From Solenopsis invicta (taxonomy: Eukaryota > Arthropoda > Insecta > Hymenoptera > Formicidae): a stretch of DNA of 64,000 bases. The notes under the pieces are model-generated. The model made no database searches. It was given only the letters and a program-made list of their open reading frames with translations, and was not told the origin of the DNA. Position 1 is the first letter of the stretch; each line of letters starts with the position of its first letter. The translations under genes were made by a program, and so were the position numbers. Of this stretch, positions 22,096 through 33,353 are shown one piece after another. The stretch is taken from contig NC_052666.1 of the NCBI RefSeq assembly GCF_016802725.1, positions 2,360,001-2,424,000 on the forward strand, written 5' to 3'.

Positions 22096-22222
22096 CTCGT
22101 GTTACACCAAGAGCGAGGGCCCGTGCAGGAGCGCACCTCGGGTTATACCAAGGGAGAGGGCCCGTAAAGGAGCGCACCTCGTGTTATACCAAGGGAGAGG
22201 GCCCGTAAAGGAGCGCACCTCA
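22089..22222 (+). repeat. 41-bp tandem repeat, ~3.2 copies
   Basis: Units start at 22089, 22130, 22171 and (partial) 22212, each beginning agcgcacctc and containing gagggcccgt. The second and third units are almost identical. The array lies in the presumed 5' UTR of the R2-like LINE. Confidence 0.85.
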
Positions 22223-22618
22223 GGTGACGATTCTCGAGATCGAAGGGCCCAACAGGAGCTCAGCCTCGATCAGAGGATGCGTGCTTGACGGGTTGCGGTA
22301 GCGTATTATATGCGCTCGGTGGATGCATTTGACTCCCGAGAAAGCGGCCGCCTTGCGGCGGCGCCTGAACTAGCGCCGGCGCTCACGCCCACGCTGGCGC
22401 CCGCGTCTTGCCTGCGCGCTCGCGCGCGCGCGTATGTTGGTGGCGGATTTTGGTTCGCCACAGGAACCTATAGGAGGTGAGGTTCGGGTGGGATAAGAGA
22501 GGCTATAACTTGCGCATCATTAACCTTATGTTACTAGGCCAGACTCTCTCAGGGCGACTTATGGGCTTATTGGCTTAAATGCCGGCAGTTAGCGCCTTAA
22601 AAGAGTTATGGTTACTCC

Positions 22619-22650
22619 CGCCCGAGGTAGGGGTAAAGATACGCTTGCTA
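22619..22650 (+). repeat. Right copy of the 32-bp direct repeat flanking the R2-like LINE
   Basis: Begins cgcccgaggtaggggtaaag and matches 16521-16552 with two differences, on the same strand. Confidence 0.7.
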
Positions 22651-24189
22651 CACTAAGAGGGCGCTCGGTTGGACGGGAAATGCTCGAGACAGTGGGTATC
22701 CGAGAAAATTTTCTGAGGAAGGTCCGGCGAGGAAATCGGAACTCCTGGGGAAAAGCGTCGTCGCTGATCTGGTGGTATTATTAATTCGCTTTGTCGTCCG
22801 ATGCTGTATCCGATGATTTTCTACAGATGTCTGCAGATGATTCGTCAGATAGTAAACCGGTGTGCGAACAACCACACACTTCTAAGTCCCACGACAAAAA
22901 GAGCAAGAGTCAAAATACAAGACAGGTAACAGGTAAAGAAAACGGGTAACCGAATACGCCCGGTATAAGGAAGCCGAGAACACCCAGCCAAGGAGCTCCG
23001 AGTACTCCCGGAGTGTCGGCACTGATTATTTGGAACCGACTGGATGCTCCGACCTGGTGTGGCTCCGTATTTATATCCTCGGGCCGCCCATGCAGTCAGA
23101 CCCACGTGGCTTCTCTACTTTTCGGCGCGCACCCACGCGCACATGCTCGCGCGATGCTTCGCGTGACGTCACGCGACCGAGCGCGAGAGCGAGCGAGACG
23201 GAGAACTGTACCCGTGTCATGTGACGGTGTACGAGCGAAAGAGACTTACTACCGCGACTGGGCATGCGAGCGAGAGAGAAATAAAATTTTACTTGTATAA
23301 CGAGGCTATTATTACATCATTTCTTTCCTCAGACGGGCGGCACGCGGATTTAATTTGTTGGGCGGCAGGTCGACAACTAGCCCTAACAATTGAATCGTGG
23401 AATTCACCGATCATTCAAGAACCGTAATTTATACTTGCGGCTCTTATGTACCGCGTAATACGGTATGTCGACGATTCGACCGTTCGGCAAAATAATTTTT
23501 ACTGCTGGTGGTGCGTGTGATGTCACGTTGATGGTCTGAATATCTAATGGCTCCGGCGTTCGTTTGTGGATATCTATCGGCTCCGGTGTTCGCCATTATA
23601 TTTGTTCTTCCTTCGATTTCGAAGTTTTACCATTGGTAGTAATTTTGACGGTGAGAGTTACTTCCGGTTGCGACGCATTAATTGCGTTTGCCACTTGTGA
23701 GTTAGTTACTCGGCGATCCAGACGTTTATTTTTAATTTTTACGCTCGGCTGTGATTGGCAGCGTTTTTTCGGCGGTGGTAATAGTGAGAAAAATCGCTTT
23801 CTTCACAGCGTTTTCCCCTCTCTGAATTTTTGTACCGATGCGCGGTACACTCCTAAATGGTTTGGAGATCGGCGGGGTTACGTCCGGCTCCTCATCGGAG
23901 AGATCATCGATGTCTCCAAATAATCGACAGAAAATTTTGTCTTTTGTTCCTGGCATGGTAACTTTACAATTACGTGTAACTCTTTCGAGCGTTCGCAGGG
24001 GACTGTGATCATGCGTGCGATACTTGACCTTATTATCTCGGTGCACTTTTTCAATGATTTTTGGGTAATTTTTCGACGGTGCGTGCATAGACGTGGCAAC
24101 GTTGGCGCTCGAATTTCTTGAATTTTCTTGAAATGGTGGTACATAGGCGTCGCAAGTCAGGGGCACGACTTTGTTTATAGTATTACAAT
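22651..24189 (-). other. Probable 3' part and LTR region of the scrambled Gypsy element
   Basis: GC content changes several times. A minus-strand TATA-like gatataaatac lies near 23066-23076 in GC-rich DNA, as in an LTR promoter. The minus frame 24166-23732 (144 codons, acidic near GDIDDLSDEEPD) directly follows the integrase end and may be a pol tail or a third ORF. I could not fix LTR borders or a target duplication. Confidence 0.35.
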
Positions 24190-24893
24190 TTAAAATTTTG
24201 CTTTCTTCGGAGCAGTTTTTAGATCTTGGACGTGCACATGTCGATGCCAGCGTCCTCGCGCATCGCGTAAATCTACTATTACCGGGGAAATAATGCGTCT
24301 CACCTCTAGCGGTCCGATGTATCGTGAAGCAAGTTTTGTGTTGAATCCGGCGGCTTTATTTGATAGCGGGTACTCACGTTTCCAAACTTTTTCGCCAATT
24401 TGCGGTCTCCAATTTCTTCGATGAAGATTTTAATGTGTTTCTTGTTTTTGAAACGCTCGGTCTTGATTAATGCGGATTACCTCGAATTCTTCTTCTAAAC
24501 AATCTAAACGACGGCGCGTAATATGCGGTGTCGTATTTTCGGCGTGCCGGCGATCCTGCGGATGCGAAGAAGCCAATTCGCGGTCGTGATTTAAATATGC
24601 CGGGGTATAACCTCTGGCTTCGTGTCTTGCAGTAGGCGAGGGTAGTAAATATTTATTCCAGCATCTATAATTTTTACCTACGAATTGAGAATAATTTTAA
24701 TTGTTTTATTTGTCCGCTCAACAGGATTACAGTGAGGTGCTCTTACCGGCGTTATACGATGCTCAATCTGAAAGGCGCAGAAGTTCGGCAAGCGTGCCGA
24801 TTTTAACTGTGTTCCGTTGGAAATAATTTGATCGGGACATCTGTGACGATGTATAATATTTTCCGCGAGAGCGCAGGTGACGGCTGGACCTGT
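24190..24893 (-). pseudogene. Gypsy integrase, core end and C-terminal domain
   Basis: Read on minus from 24893, the text begins in the integrase core (ATGPAVTCALAENIIHR), then CPDQIISNGTQ, where the catalytic Asp expected before NG is missing, and NPVERTNKTIK with the catalytic Glu. A one-base shift follows near 24690. The tail includes GEKVWKREYPLSNKAAGF and GPLEVRRIISPVIVDLRD, a GPY/F-type C-terminal module, and ends TAA at 24190. There is one in-frame TAA near 24410. This is Ty3/Gypsy pol, inactive. Confidence 0.82.
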
Positions 24894-25437
24894 GGCACCA
24901 CGAAATTGGAGTGCCTTGCAGTAATCTGAGGCATTAAAAAAATGCGAGGCTACTTAGAAGGTTACGCTTTTATCGTGATAACCGACCATCAATCGTTACG
25001 ATGGTTACGAAAACTGGAGAAACTGACCGGTCGCTTAGGACGCTGGCTTTTTGAATTACAACAATTCGAGTTTGACATTCAATATCGCAAAGGCAGTCTA
25101 AATTGAGTAGTCGACGCTCTCTTCAGACAGCCGGAAGTTTGTAGTACGGAAACTCCGAAATGCAACTGGTATTGCCGGGTCCTGATTGGAGTTAAAAATT
25201 ACCCGGACTTCCGTGTACAGCAAGGACAACTTTATTGGCACTTCATGCACGAATTAGATTTTTTTGAAAGCGATTCAGCAATGGAAACAATGCGTTCTAA
25301 AGAAAGAGCGCATGACCGTACTGTAACGACACCACGATGATCTTACGGCCGGTCATCTGGGGGTAGCAAAAACTGCTTGGATGGCTAGGTTATACTATTG
25401 GCCAGGTATGTTTCAAGATATCCCGGTACCGGAACCA
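24894..25437 (+). pseudogene. Gypsy RNase H and integrase zinc finger, inverted relative to its neighbours
   Basis: On plus, the text starts LECLAVI, then KKMRGYLEGYAFIVITDHQS, RWLRKLEKLTGRLGRW and FDIQYRKGSLN, a Gypsy RNase H. A stop replaces the usual Trp near 24929 and another lies at about 25106. After a frameshift near 25270 comes HHDDLTAGHLGVAKT...YYWPGMFQD, the integrase HHCC finger. The next integrase part lies on the opposite strand, directly abutting at 24893, so this block was inverted. Confidence 0.82.
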
Positions 25438-25606
25438 GTGCCTTATTCTATATAACATTTAATAAAAACGTTAGAATTCTTTCGAAATGAAGGAATTTTT
25501 AAAATTTACGAAAAGAAGCGAAACATTTTATCAAGATTAATGAAAAAAAATATTAATGATATCTAAATTGGACTAAAAACGAGACACTAATACTTGCACA
25601 TATCGT

Positions 25607-27014
25607 TTAAGTGGACATGGTACGTTTCATCGTCAAATTCTTTATAAACCTGAAATCGAAGAATTCTTTATAAACCTGAAATCTCATGATCGACACAGAA
25701 CTACCCGTGTCGATCAAGGCCAACAGTTCACAACTTATCTGATTAACGGATGTGACCGTCGCGCAGGGCCCGTCCATCTCCAAACGGTCGCCGCTCGTCA
25801 CGTTGATCGTGGCGACCACCTCGTCCGCCTTCTCTTTGACCGCTGCCGCCGTCAACACTCGTTGCTTCGGTTGCACCGGATTGGATGACGTTTTCTTCAT
25901 CAGGACTGGGCATTCGTACTGCCGATGTCTCAGCTCCTTACAGTAGAAACAGCTGGGCTCGGCTCTGCATTCTTTATGGAAATGGCCCTTTTTGCCGCAA
26001 TTCTGACATGGTTTCTCTTTCGGCTTCTGCGAGCTGTTGGGTGCGCTCGACTTCTTTTCTTGTTCCACTGCGCCTTCCGCCACGCAGCACATTTTTTCCA
26101 GGAACTGGCTCATTGAGGTATCAGAAAGAGTCAAGGTTGCCGACTTCACCGTGCTCATTGAGATTCCTCCGATGAGGAGATGAATCTTCTCCTTCGTTGA
26201 CAGGTCAAGGCGATTCATCATTGCCAGCTTGGCTATGGCATAACTGTGAAACGATTCTTTCGTGTGTTGCCACGTCTTTGCTTAAAGTCTCTGTAGTTCT
26301 TTATAAGCGAATTCATTGCTTTCAAACATAAGCGCTAGCTCGTTTTTCAGCACCTGCCAAGACTCCAGCATCTCCCCCTCCAGGGAATCATACCAATCCT
26401 TCACCTCTTTTTTGAAACGGCTGGATGCGGCCAACAGCAGCACCCCGTCTGCGGCTCCGTGAATTTGCCCGATGTGGTCTACGCGCCTTATCCAGGCAGC
26501 TACGTTTTCCTCTCGGGAGCCCGCGAACTCTGGTATCTGAGTCGCCAAACACTGTATCACGTTGCCTCGCGGGAGGCGATCCAAGCGATCGCCAGACTCC
26601 CTTCTCGGGGTCTCCGCTGATGACCCGTACGACGATCTCTCGGGCTCCGGCAGCGGGACGGGTCGACCGCCGCTGGGCATGCCGATATTCTGAGCCGGCC
26701 TCTGCCTGGCTCAGGCGCTCCATGACGAGTGCCATAAATTGTTGTTACTGGTGCAGCATGTCGCACTGCTGTTGCCTTATCGTCTTGGCCAGCAGCTCGA
26801 CCGTTTGGCGGAGCTGCTCGGTGGCGTCAATATCTCCCTCGACTCCTGCTTCACGGTTCATTCCTCCTCCGGGAGCGGTCGAACTGTGCCTCTCCCTGTG
26901 GGAGAGGATCGCATCAGTCAAGTCCGCGCGAACCGGTGTGAAGGGGATGCCACACGCTATCGCTTCCTTCTGCAGCGCTTCTATGGGCGCAGTGTCCAGT
27001 TGCTCTCGATTCAT
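25607..27014 (-). pseudogene. Gypsy gag and protease
   Basis: Three minus-strand frames give one gag. 27014-26745 starts MNREQLDTAPIEALQKEA and resembles a SAP-type DNA/RNA-binding head. 26680-26282 holds a capsid-like Retrotrans_gag region (FAGSREENVAAWIRRVDHI, VKDWYDSLEGEM). 26221-25607 has two CCHC knuckles (CQNCGKKGHFHKEC and CFYCKELRHRQYEC) and then an aspartic protease start, LLALIDTGSSVSIM. Frameshifts lie near 26740 and 26280. The protease is cut short and RT is missing before the inverted block at 25437. It is a dead retrotransposon. Confidence 0.85.
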
Positions 27015-28593
27015 CGCCGTACCGCACGAATATCTCGAACACCGGCACTCTCAACAAGACAAAACTCACGTTGCGTACATGCAACTCCGACTCGCCGGCA
27101 CGATCTCCGATTCGAATCCCGAAGCGCGCCATGCCTGCGATCACGCAGCGTGCGCGTGCCGACCTGACAAAATTCGCGCGCGCTCGCCAACCGTACGCTT
27201 TGCGACGGTTTTTTCCCGCGCGCCGCGCCCAAACGGCTCGACGACGACTAGCTGACCGACCTCCCGCGGCCACTAAGAATATCTAGATCCCCGTTCTCGC
27301 GACCAATACGGGATCTTTTCCGGAACGACGCGACACGAACTGTCTACGATCGACTGTAACGACACGGGGATTTATCCCACTTCTGAGGCTGAAAACGTCG
27401 CATATCATCATTTTACAAAGCTGTAGGAGTCTCCTTGATAATTTCATCGCAAATCGGTAGCGCAACGGCCGGCCGTCGCGAACGCAAATTCCGGATGTAC
27501 AAACACAGATACTAGACCGAGTGGCTTGACCATTTTTTGGTTTTTACGATATTTTTTCCCATCAAAAAGCAATGTTTCATTAAAACGCGAAATTTTCTTT
27601 TATCCATTTTTTTCGAGAAATTAAAAGTTGTTTGCTTTCAATGTCTGAAACAGAAAAAGTAATGGACGGATTTTAACTAAATTTTGTATTTGAGATTTTG
27701 AAAGATAATAGTCGTTTATTATTTGTATTTGGTTTTTATGACAATATTTCTGGTCCAGACTAAAGAGTTTTTGTACGGCTTAGTGTCTAGCGCGCACGTC
27801 AACCGGACCAACTAAGCAATACGAGGGGAGACCGGGGTTAAACGCCCCATATTTTAGAATTTCGAAGCTACAACTTCTCAGACAATTAATTGTTGTAATT
27901 GTCTATATAAACGTGATAGAGGCAACTTTTCTGTATATAGTAATGCCTAATATGATCCTGTTGATCATACGTTTTATTTTATAATCAAATATAAACGTGC
28001 AATAATGTGGCCATTTTACCCCGATACCGGCGTCAGTTGGTTAGTAGGACCTAGGCTCGGTTATTATTTAATTAACTGATGGTTAAATTTTACTTGATAT
28101 TTTATCTAATAGACTATCCATGATAATGCCATAAGTGAAGTTTATTGACTAAAACTTAAATTTAAGTTTAACCTTAAGTTAATTAGATAATGAAAAACCA
28201 AGTCCTAGTAGCGTGATAAGAAGGCTCCGTATAAAATATACGTAATCTGTACGTATAATAGTCAATGCCACAGCGTTATGCAGAGTTGTAGGGCGATGTG
28301 GGGTAAACGGGTTTTTGTTTGCCTCTATAAAAGTGTCAAAAAATTGAATTTTTGAACAATCAATGGTTGTTTTTACTAAAGGATGAGAAAAACTAACTGA
28401 CTGGTCTCTATACGTGCTTATTTTTGTGCACAGATAACTCTTAATTGGCTTTACAGATCGCAAAATCCTTTTACACAATTAAAGTAGTGACAAAAACACA
28501 CCTTGCTAGTTATAATTTAATATAAAAAACGAAAGTTGATTAAAAAATTATAGTTTTGTAAGATGTGCACGGGAAGCGGATAGGTAGGAGATA
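27015..28593. other. Gag leader and intergenic sequence
   Basis: 27015-27500 is GC-rich and on minus would be the leader and possibly 5' LTR of the Gypsy element, but no borders can be proved. From 27530 the sequence is AT-rich. An unassigned 99-codon minus frame at 28179-28478 has no recognisable domain. Confidence 0.35.
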
Positions 28594-28620
28594 GACTGAC
28601 TGACTGACTGACTGACTGAG
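28594..28620 (+). repeat. (CAGT)n 3' tail of the LINE
   Basis: Six to seven units of actg at the exact 3' end of the minus-strand LINE. This is the terminal microsatellite used by this class in place of poly-A. Confidence 0.8.
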
Positions 28621-28720
28621 CGTTTATTATTATTCTAGGGCGTAGCCCTCTAAGAATAAAATACAGGAAAATAACATCAGGATTGAGTACAATGTAGATA
28701 ACAAAAATAAAATAAAAAAT

Positions 28721-28945
28721 AATAACAAGAGAAGTAAGGTGCAAATAAACTTGAGATAAGCGTAACTTAAAGTAAACATGACAAAAGTAGAAACAAAAAA
28801 TAATAACAAGAGAAGTAAGGTGCAAGTAAACTTAAGATAAGCGTAACTTAAAGTAAACGTGACAAAAATAAGAACAAAAGATAATAACAAGAGAAGTAAG
28901 GTGCAAATAAACCTAAGATAAGCGTAACCCAAGTAAACATGCAAG
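28721..28945 (+). repeat. 81-bp tandem repeat in the LINE 3' UTR, ~2.8 copies
   Basis: Units start at 28721, 28802 and 28883, each with aataacaagagaagtaaggt followed by a gataagcgtaac block. Differences are a few substitutions per unit. Confidence 0.85.
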
Positions 28946-29288
28946 AAAATATTAAATATAAAAAGTAAGCATAAGAAATAAACTAAAATAACAACTTAGA
29001 GGAATCACACTTGCTTAAGAGAAGTTAGCATCTTTTCGCAGAGACGGAAGAGTTACGCGATGAAAAAAAAAAGATCATAAGAAGAGAACTGAAATGAAAT
29101 TGCAATAGCAGAGGACAAGCGCAGAGGAAGAGGGAGTAAGATAGGGTGTGCTTGAGGAGAGGTGTGAGAGGTTGAAGAGTGAGCGCGGCAAGGAGTGCCG
29201 AAGGTAGGAGGGACATCGGGGATTCAGAGTCGCTGCGGGTGAGGTGGAAAGAAAAGGAGAGAAGAGAATTGAGGGAGAGAACGTGAGA

Positions 29289-32092
29289 TCAGATCCCATC
29301 CCTTGACCGCAGATGACTGAAGAGGAGGTTCTTAAAGGAAGCTAAAGAATTTGACTCTTTGATGTGCGGCGGGAGAGCATTCCACATAGTGCAACCGGAT
29401 ATGAGGAATGAATGCTGGTAAGTGGAGGTGCGACAGGACGGAACGGCTAAGTCCCAGGGAGAAGGAGGGGATCGGAGATGGGAGAGAGACCTAGGAGTAG
29501 GCTGGAGATTGTGAGCAAGGAAGGGGGGAGAGCCGGAATGGATAATGGAGAAGATCAGGCAGCAGGTCAAGTATTCCCGTCGGTCGTCGGCGGACAGCCA
29601 GCCCAAACGCTCGTACGAGGGGGACACATGTTCGTCCCGACGAAGGTCGAAGATGTAGCGCACGCAGGCGTTCATCAAACTTGAGCCTCTGTTGATCCGT
29701 CAAGTCAGTGAGTACCGCGGCGCAGTAATCAAAGACTGGAAAGGCGAGTGATCTGATGAGTTGCACTCTCAGAGGCAGTGCGAGACCGTTTTTAAAATGA
29801 TTCAAGCGCCAGAGGATCCCACTAACCCGACTGGAAGTGGAACGAATTTGGTGAGCCCAGTTCAGATTGTTGGTCAGGAGCAGCCCCAGGTTACGGACAT
29901 TGTCGGTGAATTGAACACGCGTGCAATTCACGAACAAGTCTATACTGGACGTAGGGATCGAGTTAACAAACCTGGGGCTGCCCATGAGGAGCGCCTTGGT
30001 CTTACCGGCGTTGAGTTTGAGGAGATTTCTCGCCGCCCACCGCTCGACCGCCGCGATGTCCTCGTTGACAAGAGCAACTGCATTACGGAGATCATGAGGA
30101 GAGAAGTGGAGATAAATTTGGAGATCGTCGGCGTAGAGCAGGTGATGGCAGTGCCTGAGCGAGTGCCTGAGATCGTTGACGAAGATGGAGAAGAGAAGGG
30201 GTCCCAGAACTGAGCCCTGAGGGACTCCGGCAGAGACAGGCAGCGCGGATGAAAGAGAGCCGTCTGGTCCTTTAACGCACTGGTGTCTGTCGGAGAGGTA
30301 GGATCGAAACCAGGTCAGAGCGGACGATGAGATCTTGAGGTTGCTGAGTTTCTCGAGGAGAAGCGCGTGGGAGACGGAATCGAAGGCTTTGGAGAAGTCG
30401 AACATGACTAACAGGGTGATCATGCGTTTGTCTATGGCCAATCTCACATCGTCAACCAGCTTGATAAGGGCGGTTTGCGTGCTGTAGCCCTTTCGAAAGC
30501 CGGTCTGGAAAGGATCGAGGAGGTTATGGTGAGAGATGTGAACAACCAGGCTGTCGTAGGCAATACGCTCAAGCACCTTGGAAAGGAAGCAGAGGAGAGA
30601 GATGGGGCGGAAGTCGGACGGGACGGAAGGATGGCAGGTTTTGGGGAGAGGGATGACATGTGAGGTTTTCCATAAGTGGGAAAGGTGGAGGAGTTAAAGG
30701 AGAGGTTGAAGAGGTTTAGGATGACAGGAAAGATGACGGGGAGACAGAGGAGAATAATGCGGCGGTTTAAGCAGTCGGGACCGTACGAGTCGGAGGAGCT
30801 GGCTTTGATGGCCTTGAGTAGGGTTTCAGGAAAGACATGGGGAAAGTAAAAGGTAGCAGGATCGGTGACAGAAGAGGCATGACAGGGGAAGGAGGCGGGT
30901 GGAGAAGGAGGCAAAGGGGAAAGAGAAGAATGAGAGAGATGAGCAGTAGTGAAGAAAGAGTTGAGGTCTCCAAGAGGGAGATTGAGGTGGAGGTTAGAGG
31001 AGCGATTCTTAGCGAGGCCAAGCGAGCGCAGCTCCGACCACAGTCTTGCTGGGCACAGTTTAGGGTCCAGTCTTTTGCGCAAGTAGTTATTTTTTGCCTC
31101 GACCAGGCGCGATTTTGCCAAGTTTCGGAGAGACCGAAACCTCTCCCGCCGATCGGGGGAGGGGTGAAGGAGGAAGGATCTTCTGGCGGCGTCTCGTTCC
31201 CGGAGAAGAGACTTGACTTGGTGGTTCAGCCAAGGAGCGGGAGGCTTGTTTGCCACGAATGTTTTGTGAGGCAGGTGGATAGTCAAGGCGTTATTGATGA
31301 GAGAGTTGATTAGGTCGACCCTACGATCAATGTAGCTGGCTGAGTCGACAGCACGCCAGTCTTGAGAGAGAAGGGAGGAGAGGAAGTCTTTGGAGTTAAA
31401 TTGAGAAAAGTCTCTGACTCGGATCACGCGAGGTGGAACTCTATAGATGGAAAGGTCGAGAGTGACTTCGATGAGATCATGATTTGATAGAAAAGGGATT
31501 GGAAACTGCTGAAAGTTCTGTATTAAATTTTTGTCATTCACTAAACAGTGGTCGATTCTAGAGTGTGACGAGGAAGTGTGGTGAGTGTCAGAGAAAGGAA
31601 CTATATGGAGATTATTGGAGGTGCTGAAGTCGAGAAGGAAATCGGAGTCGTGGGAAGGACGATTAAGATCAATATTGAAATCCCCGATTATGATAGCGAC
31701 TGTAAAGGAGAGATAGAGTCTTTCGAAGTCGGATTGGAAAATGGAGAGGTGACCAAGTTTTGGAGGACGATAAACTATGGCAGGAAGGGGCGGCAGCGGA
31801 GAGGAGAGATACGGAGGATGAGATATTCCGGGAGAGCGCTGTAGAGTGTCGGCGATGAAGCGAGTATCTCGGCGCCAATGCCGCGACGCACGTATACCCC
31901 AACACCTCCTCCCCCCTTGCCCTCCCTGTCACCGCGAACTATGTAATAGCCAGGAAGCTGGACAAAACTGTCAGGCGCGTGTGACTTCAACCAGGTTTCG
32001 GAGAGAGCTATAAGGTCGTAATCGCCTCGGCTGAAGAAATCGGCAAATTCAGAGAAGTGGGGGAGGAGAGATTGGCAGTTAACATGGCACAC
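29289..32092 (-). pseudogene. LINE ORF2: endonuclease and reverse transcriptase
   Basis: The frame 32092-31775 opens at MCHVNCQSLLPHFSEF with LIALSETWLKS (endonuclease motif). After a break, GDFNIDLNRP, SRIDHCLV and SNHDLIEV complete an APE-type endonuclease up to about 31490. The frame 31541-30444 continues the linker and early RT. The frame 30576-29491 has TLLVMFDFSKAFDSV, AGVPQGSVLGPLLFSIFVND and YADDLQIY (residues 148-151 of that frame), the catalytic palm. The last frame, 29678-29289, ends with CTMWNALPPHIKESNS, the conserved C-terminal motif. Frameshifts lie near 31700, 30600 and 29680. Confidence 0.85.
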
Positions 32093-32135
32093 GCGCAGAG
32101 ATCCCGATCGTCCGGAGTGAGGGGGGGGCCGGGCC

Positions 32136-33353
32136 TCATTTAGTGCGCTTAGAAGGGGCCCTAGGAATCGCCCCGCGGTTCACGTCACGGCCCGCAGTCG
32201 TACGGGTCGCGGAGGCACCAGCGACATCGGCAGCGCCAGCCGTCCCCGTCGGGGGAAGAGAAGCCGCGAGGCCGCGCGCCGAATCGCGAAGGTCACGCAA
32301 TGACCCGCCGGGAGATGAAGAGGGCAGAGGTGCACCGGCGATAAGTGCGGAAAGGTGGTCGCTACCCCGCAGTCGGATAGGCGAGGTGTCGAGGTGTCTC
32401 TTGACAAAGACGCGTCCGTTGCGCACCCAGGCACGGTGCAGGCGACCCGCGCCAACCGCACCCCTCGCGGCAGCGAAAATCCCGCGAGTGGAGGAAGGAA
32501 GACGCTCGTTAATATCGATGGTCCCGGGGAGAAGACCAGGAACCGATGAGCCGTCGAGCTTCCCGTGAGAGCGTTTGCCCGCAAGTATCCGGTCGCGGAC
32601 CTCGCGCGAGGAAAGTCTGACCACGAGGGGACGAGAACGGTCCCCCCTGGCAGGGATGCGATAGCAACTCGCTATGTGATCGAGGCCGACCTCGACGCCG
32701 AGAGCAATTGCGATTTTGCTGAGAGTAGTTTTGAGGTTCTCGGAGGGGGTTTCAATCACCCCGAATAAGATGAGCTCGGAGCTCCTATTGACCTGCTCAA
32801 GGGCGTCGAGGCGGGACTCGAGCCTACGCACATCGGCACTGGCAGCGCCGGTCGCTGGACGCGCCTCGAGCGCGGCGACGCGAGCGTCGGTATTCACCTG
32901 CCGTTGCCGCAGCTCAGCAAGTGAAGACGTGAGAGCTTCTGAAGTGGCAGACATCCTAGACTCGAGGGCAGCAAGCTGGGGACCGATCGAGGAAAGATCC
33001 TGCAATTGAGACTTGATGGTGGGTAGATCCCGCAGCTGGGTTTCAATTACGGTCATCTTGGCGAGAAGCGAGGCGACCATAGCGCCGAGAGGGTCAGCCT
33101 CCGAGGCGCTCCGGGCAGCGACGTCCTCAGAAAGGGCCGAGCAACCCGCTGGCAGTGCTGAACCGATGGAAGGCCGTAGGAGACTTTGTCCCTTGCAGGC
33201 AGGGCAGGAGAGACCGGTCGGCGCGGTGCCGCATGTCGACCCGGCCGACGTAGCCACGCATTCTTCGTGGTAGAAGTGCCTTCCGGTGCGCTCGCATTGA
33301 AACGCGTCGGTAGCAGAGATGAATCTCCGACAGATACCGCAGGCGTGCGTCAT
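32136..33353 (-). CDS. LINE ORF1: PHD-like finger, coiled coil and RNA-binding domain
   Basis: I choose the ATG at 33353 because the next residues form a zinc module (THACGICRRFISATDAFQCE, then HFYHEECV and CPAC), a PHD/RING-like pattern. The open frame reaches upstream to 33698 but that part is Leu/Cys-rich and not protein-like. A helical segment with regular hydrophobics follows (MTVIETQLRDLPTIKSQLQ, ALESRMSATSEAL). Then comes an RRM-like region (ELILFGVIETPSENLKT, HIASCYRIPARGDRSRPLVV) typical of LINE ORF1 chaperones. The tail is low-complexity. It would bind LINE RNA. About 405 residues, no break. Confidence 0.75.
   Translation of the reverse strand: MTHACGICRRFISATDAFQCERTGRHFYHEECVATSAGSTCGTAPTGLSCPACKGQSLLRPSIGSALPAGCSALSEDVAARSASEADPLGAMVASLLAKMTVIETQLRDLPTIKSQLQDLSSIGPQLAALESRMSATSEALTSSLAELRQRQVNTDARVAALEARPATGAASADVRRLESRLDALEQVNRSSELILFGVIETPSENLKTTLSKIAIALGVEVGLDHIASCYRIPARGDRSRPLVVRLSSREVRDRILAGKRSHGKLDGSSVPGLLPGTIDINERLPSSTRGIFAAARGAVGAGRLHRAWVRNGRVFVKRHLDTSPIRLRGSDHLSALIAGAPLPSSSPGGSLRDLRDSARGLAASLPPTGTAGAADVAGASATRTTAGRDVNRGAIPRAPSKRTK

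Larger units (their letters stand above)
16553..22618 (-). mobile_element. R2-like non-LTR retrotransposon, decayed and split by a mariner
   Basis: Minus-strand parts occur in R2 order: C2H2 finger (21279-21040), Myb-like DNA-binding segment (21043-20804), linker (20623-20126), RT thumb-to-palm blocks (20271-18140), connector (17962-17498) and CCHC plus restriction-like endonuclease (17497-17042), then a C-terminal extension ending near 16751. All are one multi-domain ORF broken by at least six frameshifts or stops. A DD34D mariner sits inside the RT. R2 elements normally live in 28S rDNA; there is no rDNA here. A GC-rich 5' region (21280-22618) with 41-bp tandem repeats is the likely 5' UTR. 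Confidence 0.8.

Noticed and set aside
16521..22650. rDNA insertion of an R2 element
   Set aside because: No 28S sequence or the usual R2 target motif is recognisable on either side.
22529..23391. LTR with TGTTA...TAACA ends
   Set aside because: Ends look suitable but no target duplication is seen, and the interval overlaps the 32-bp repeat flanking the R2-like element.
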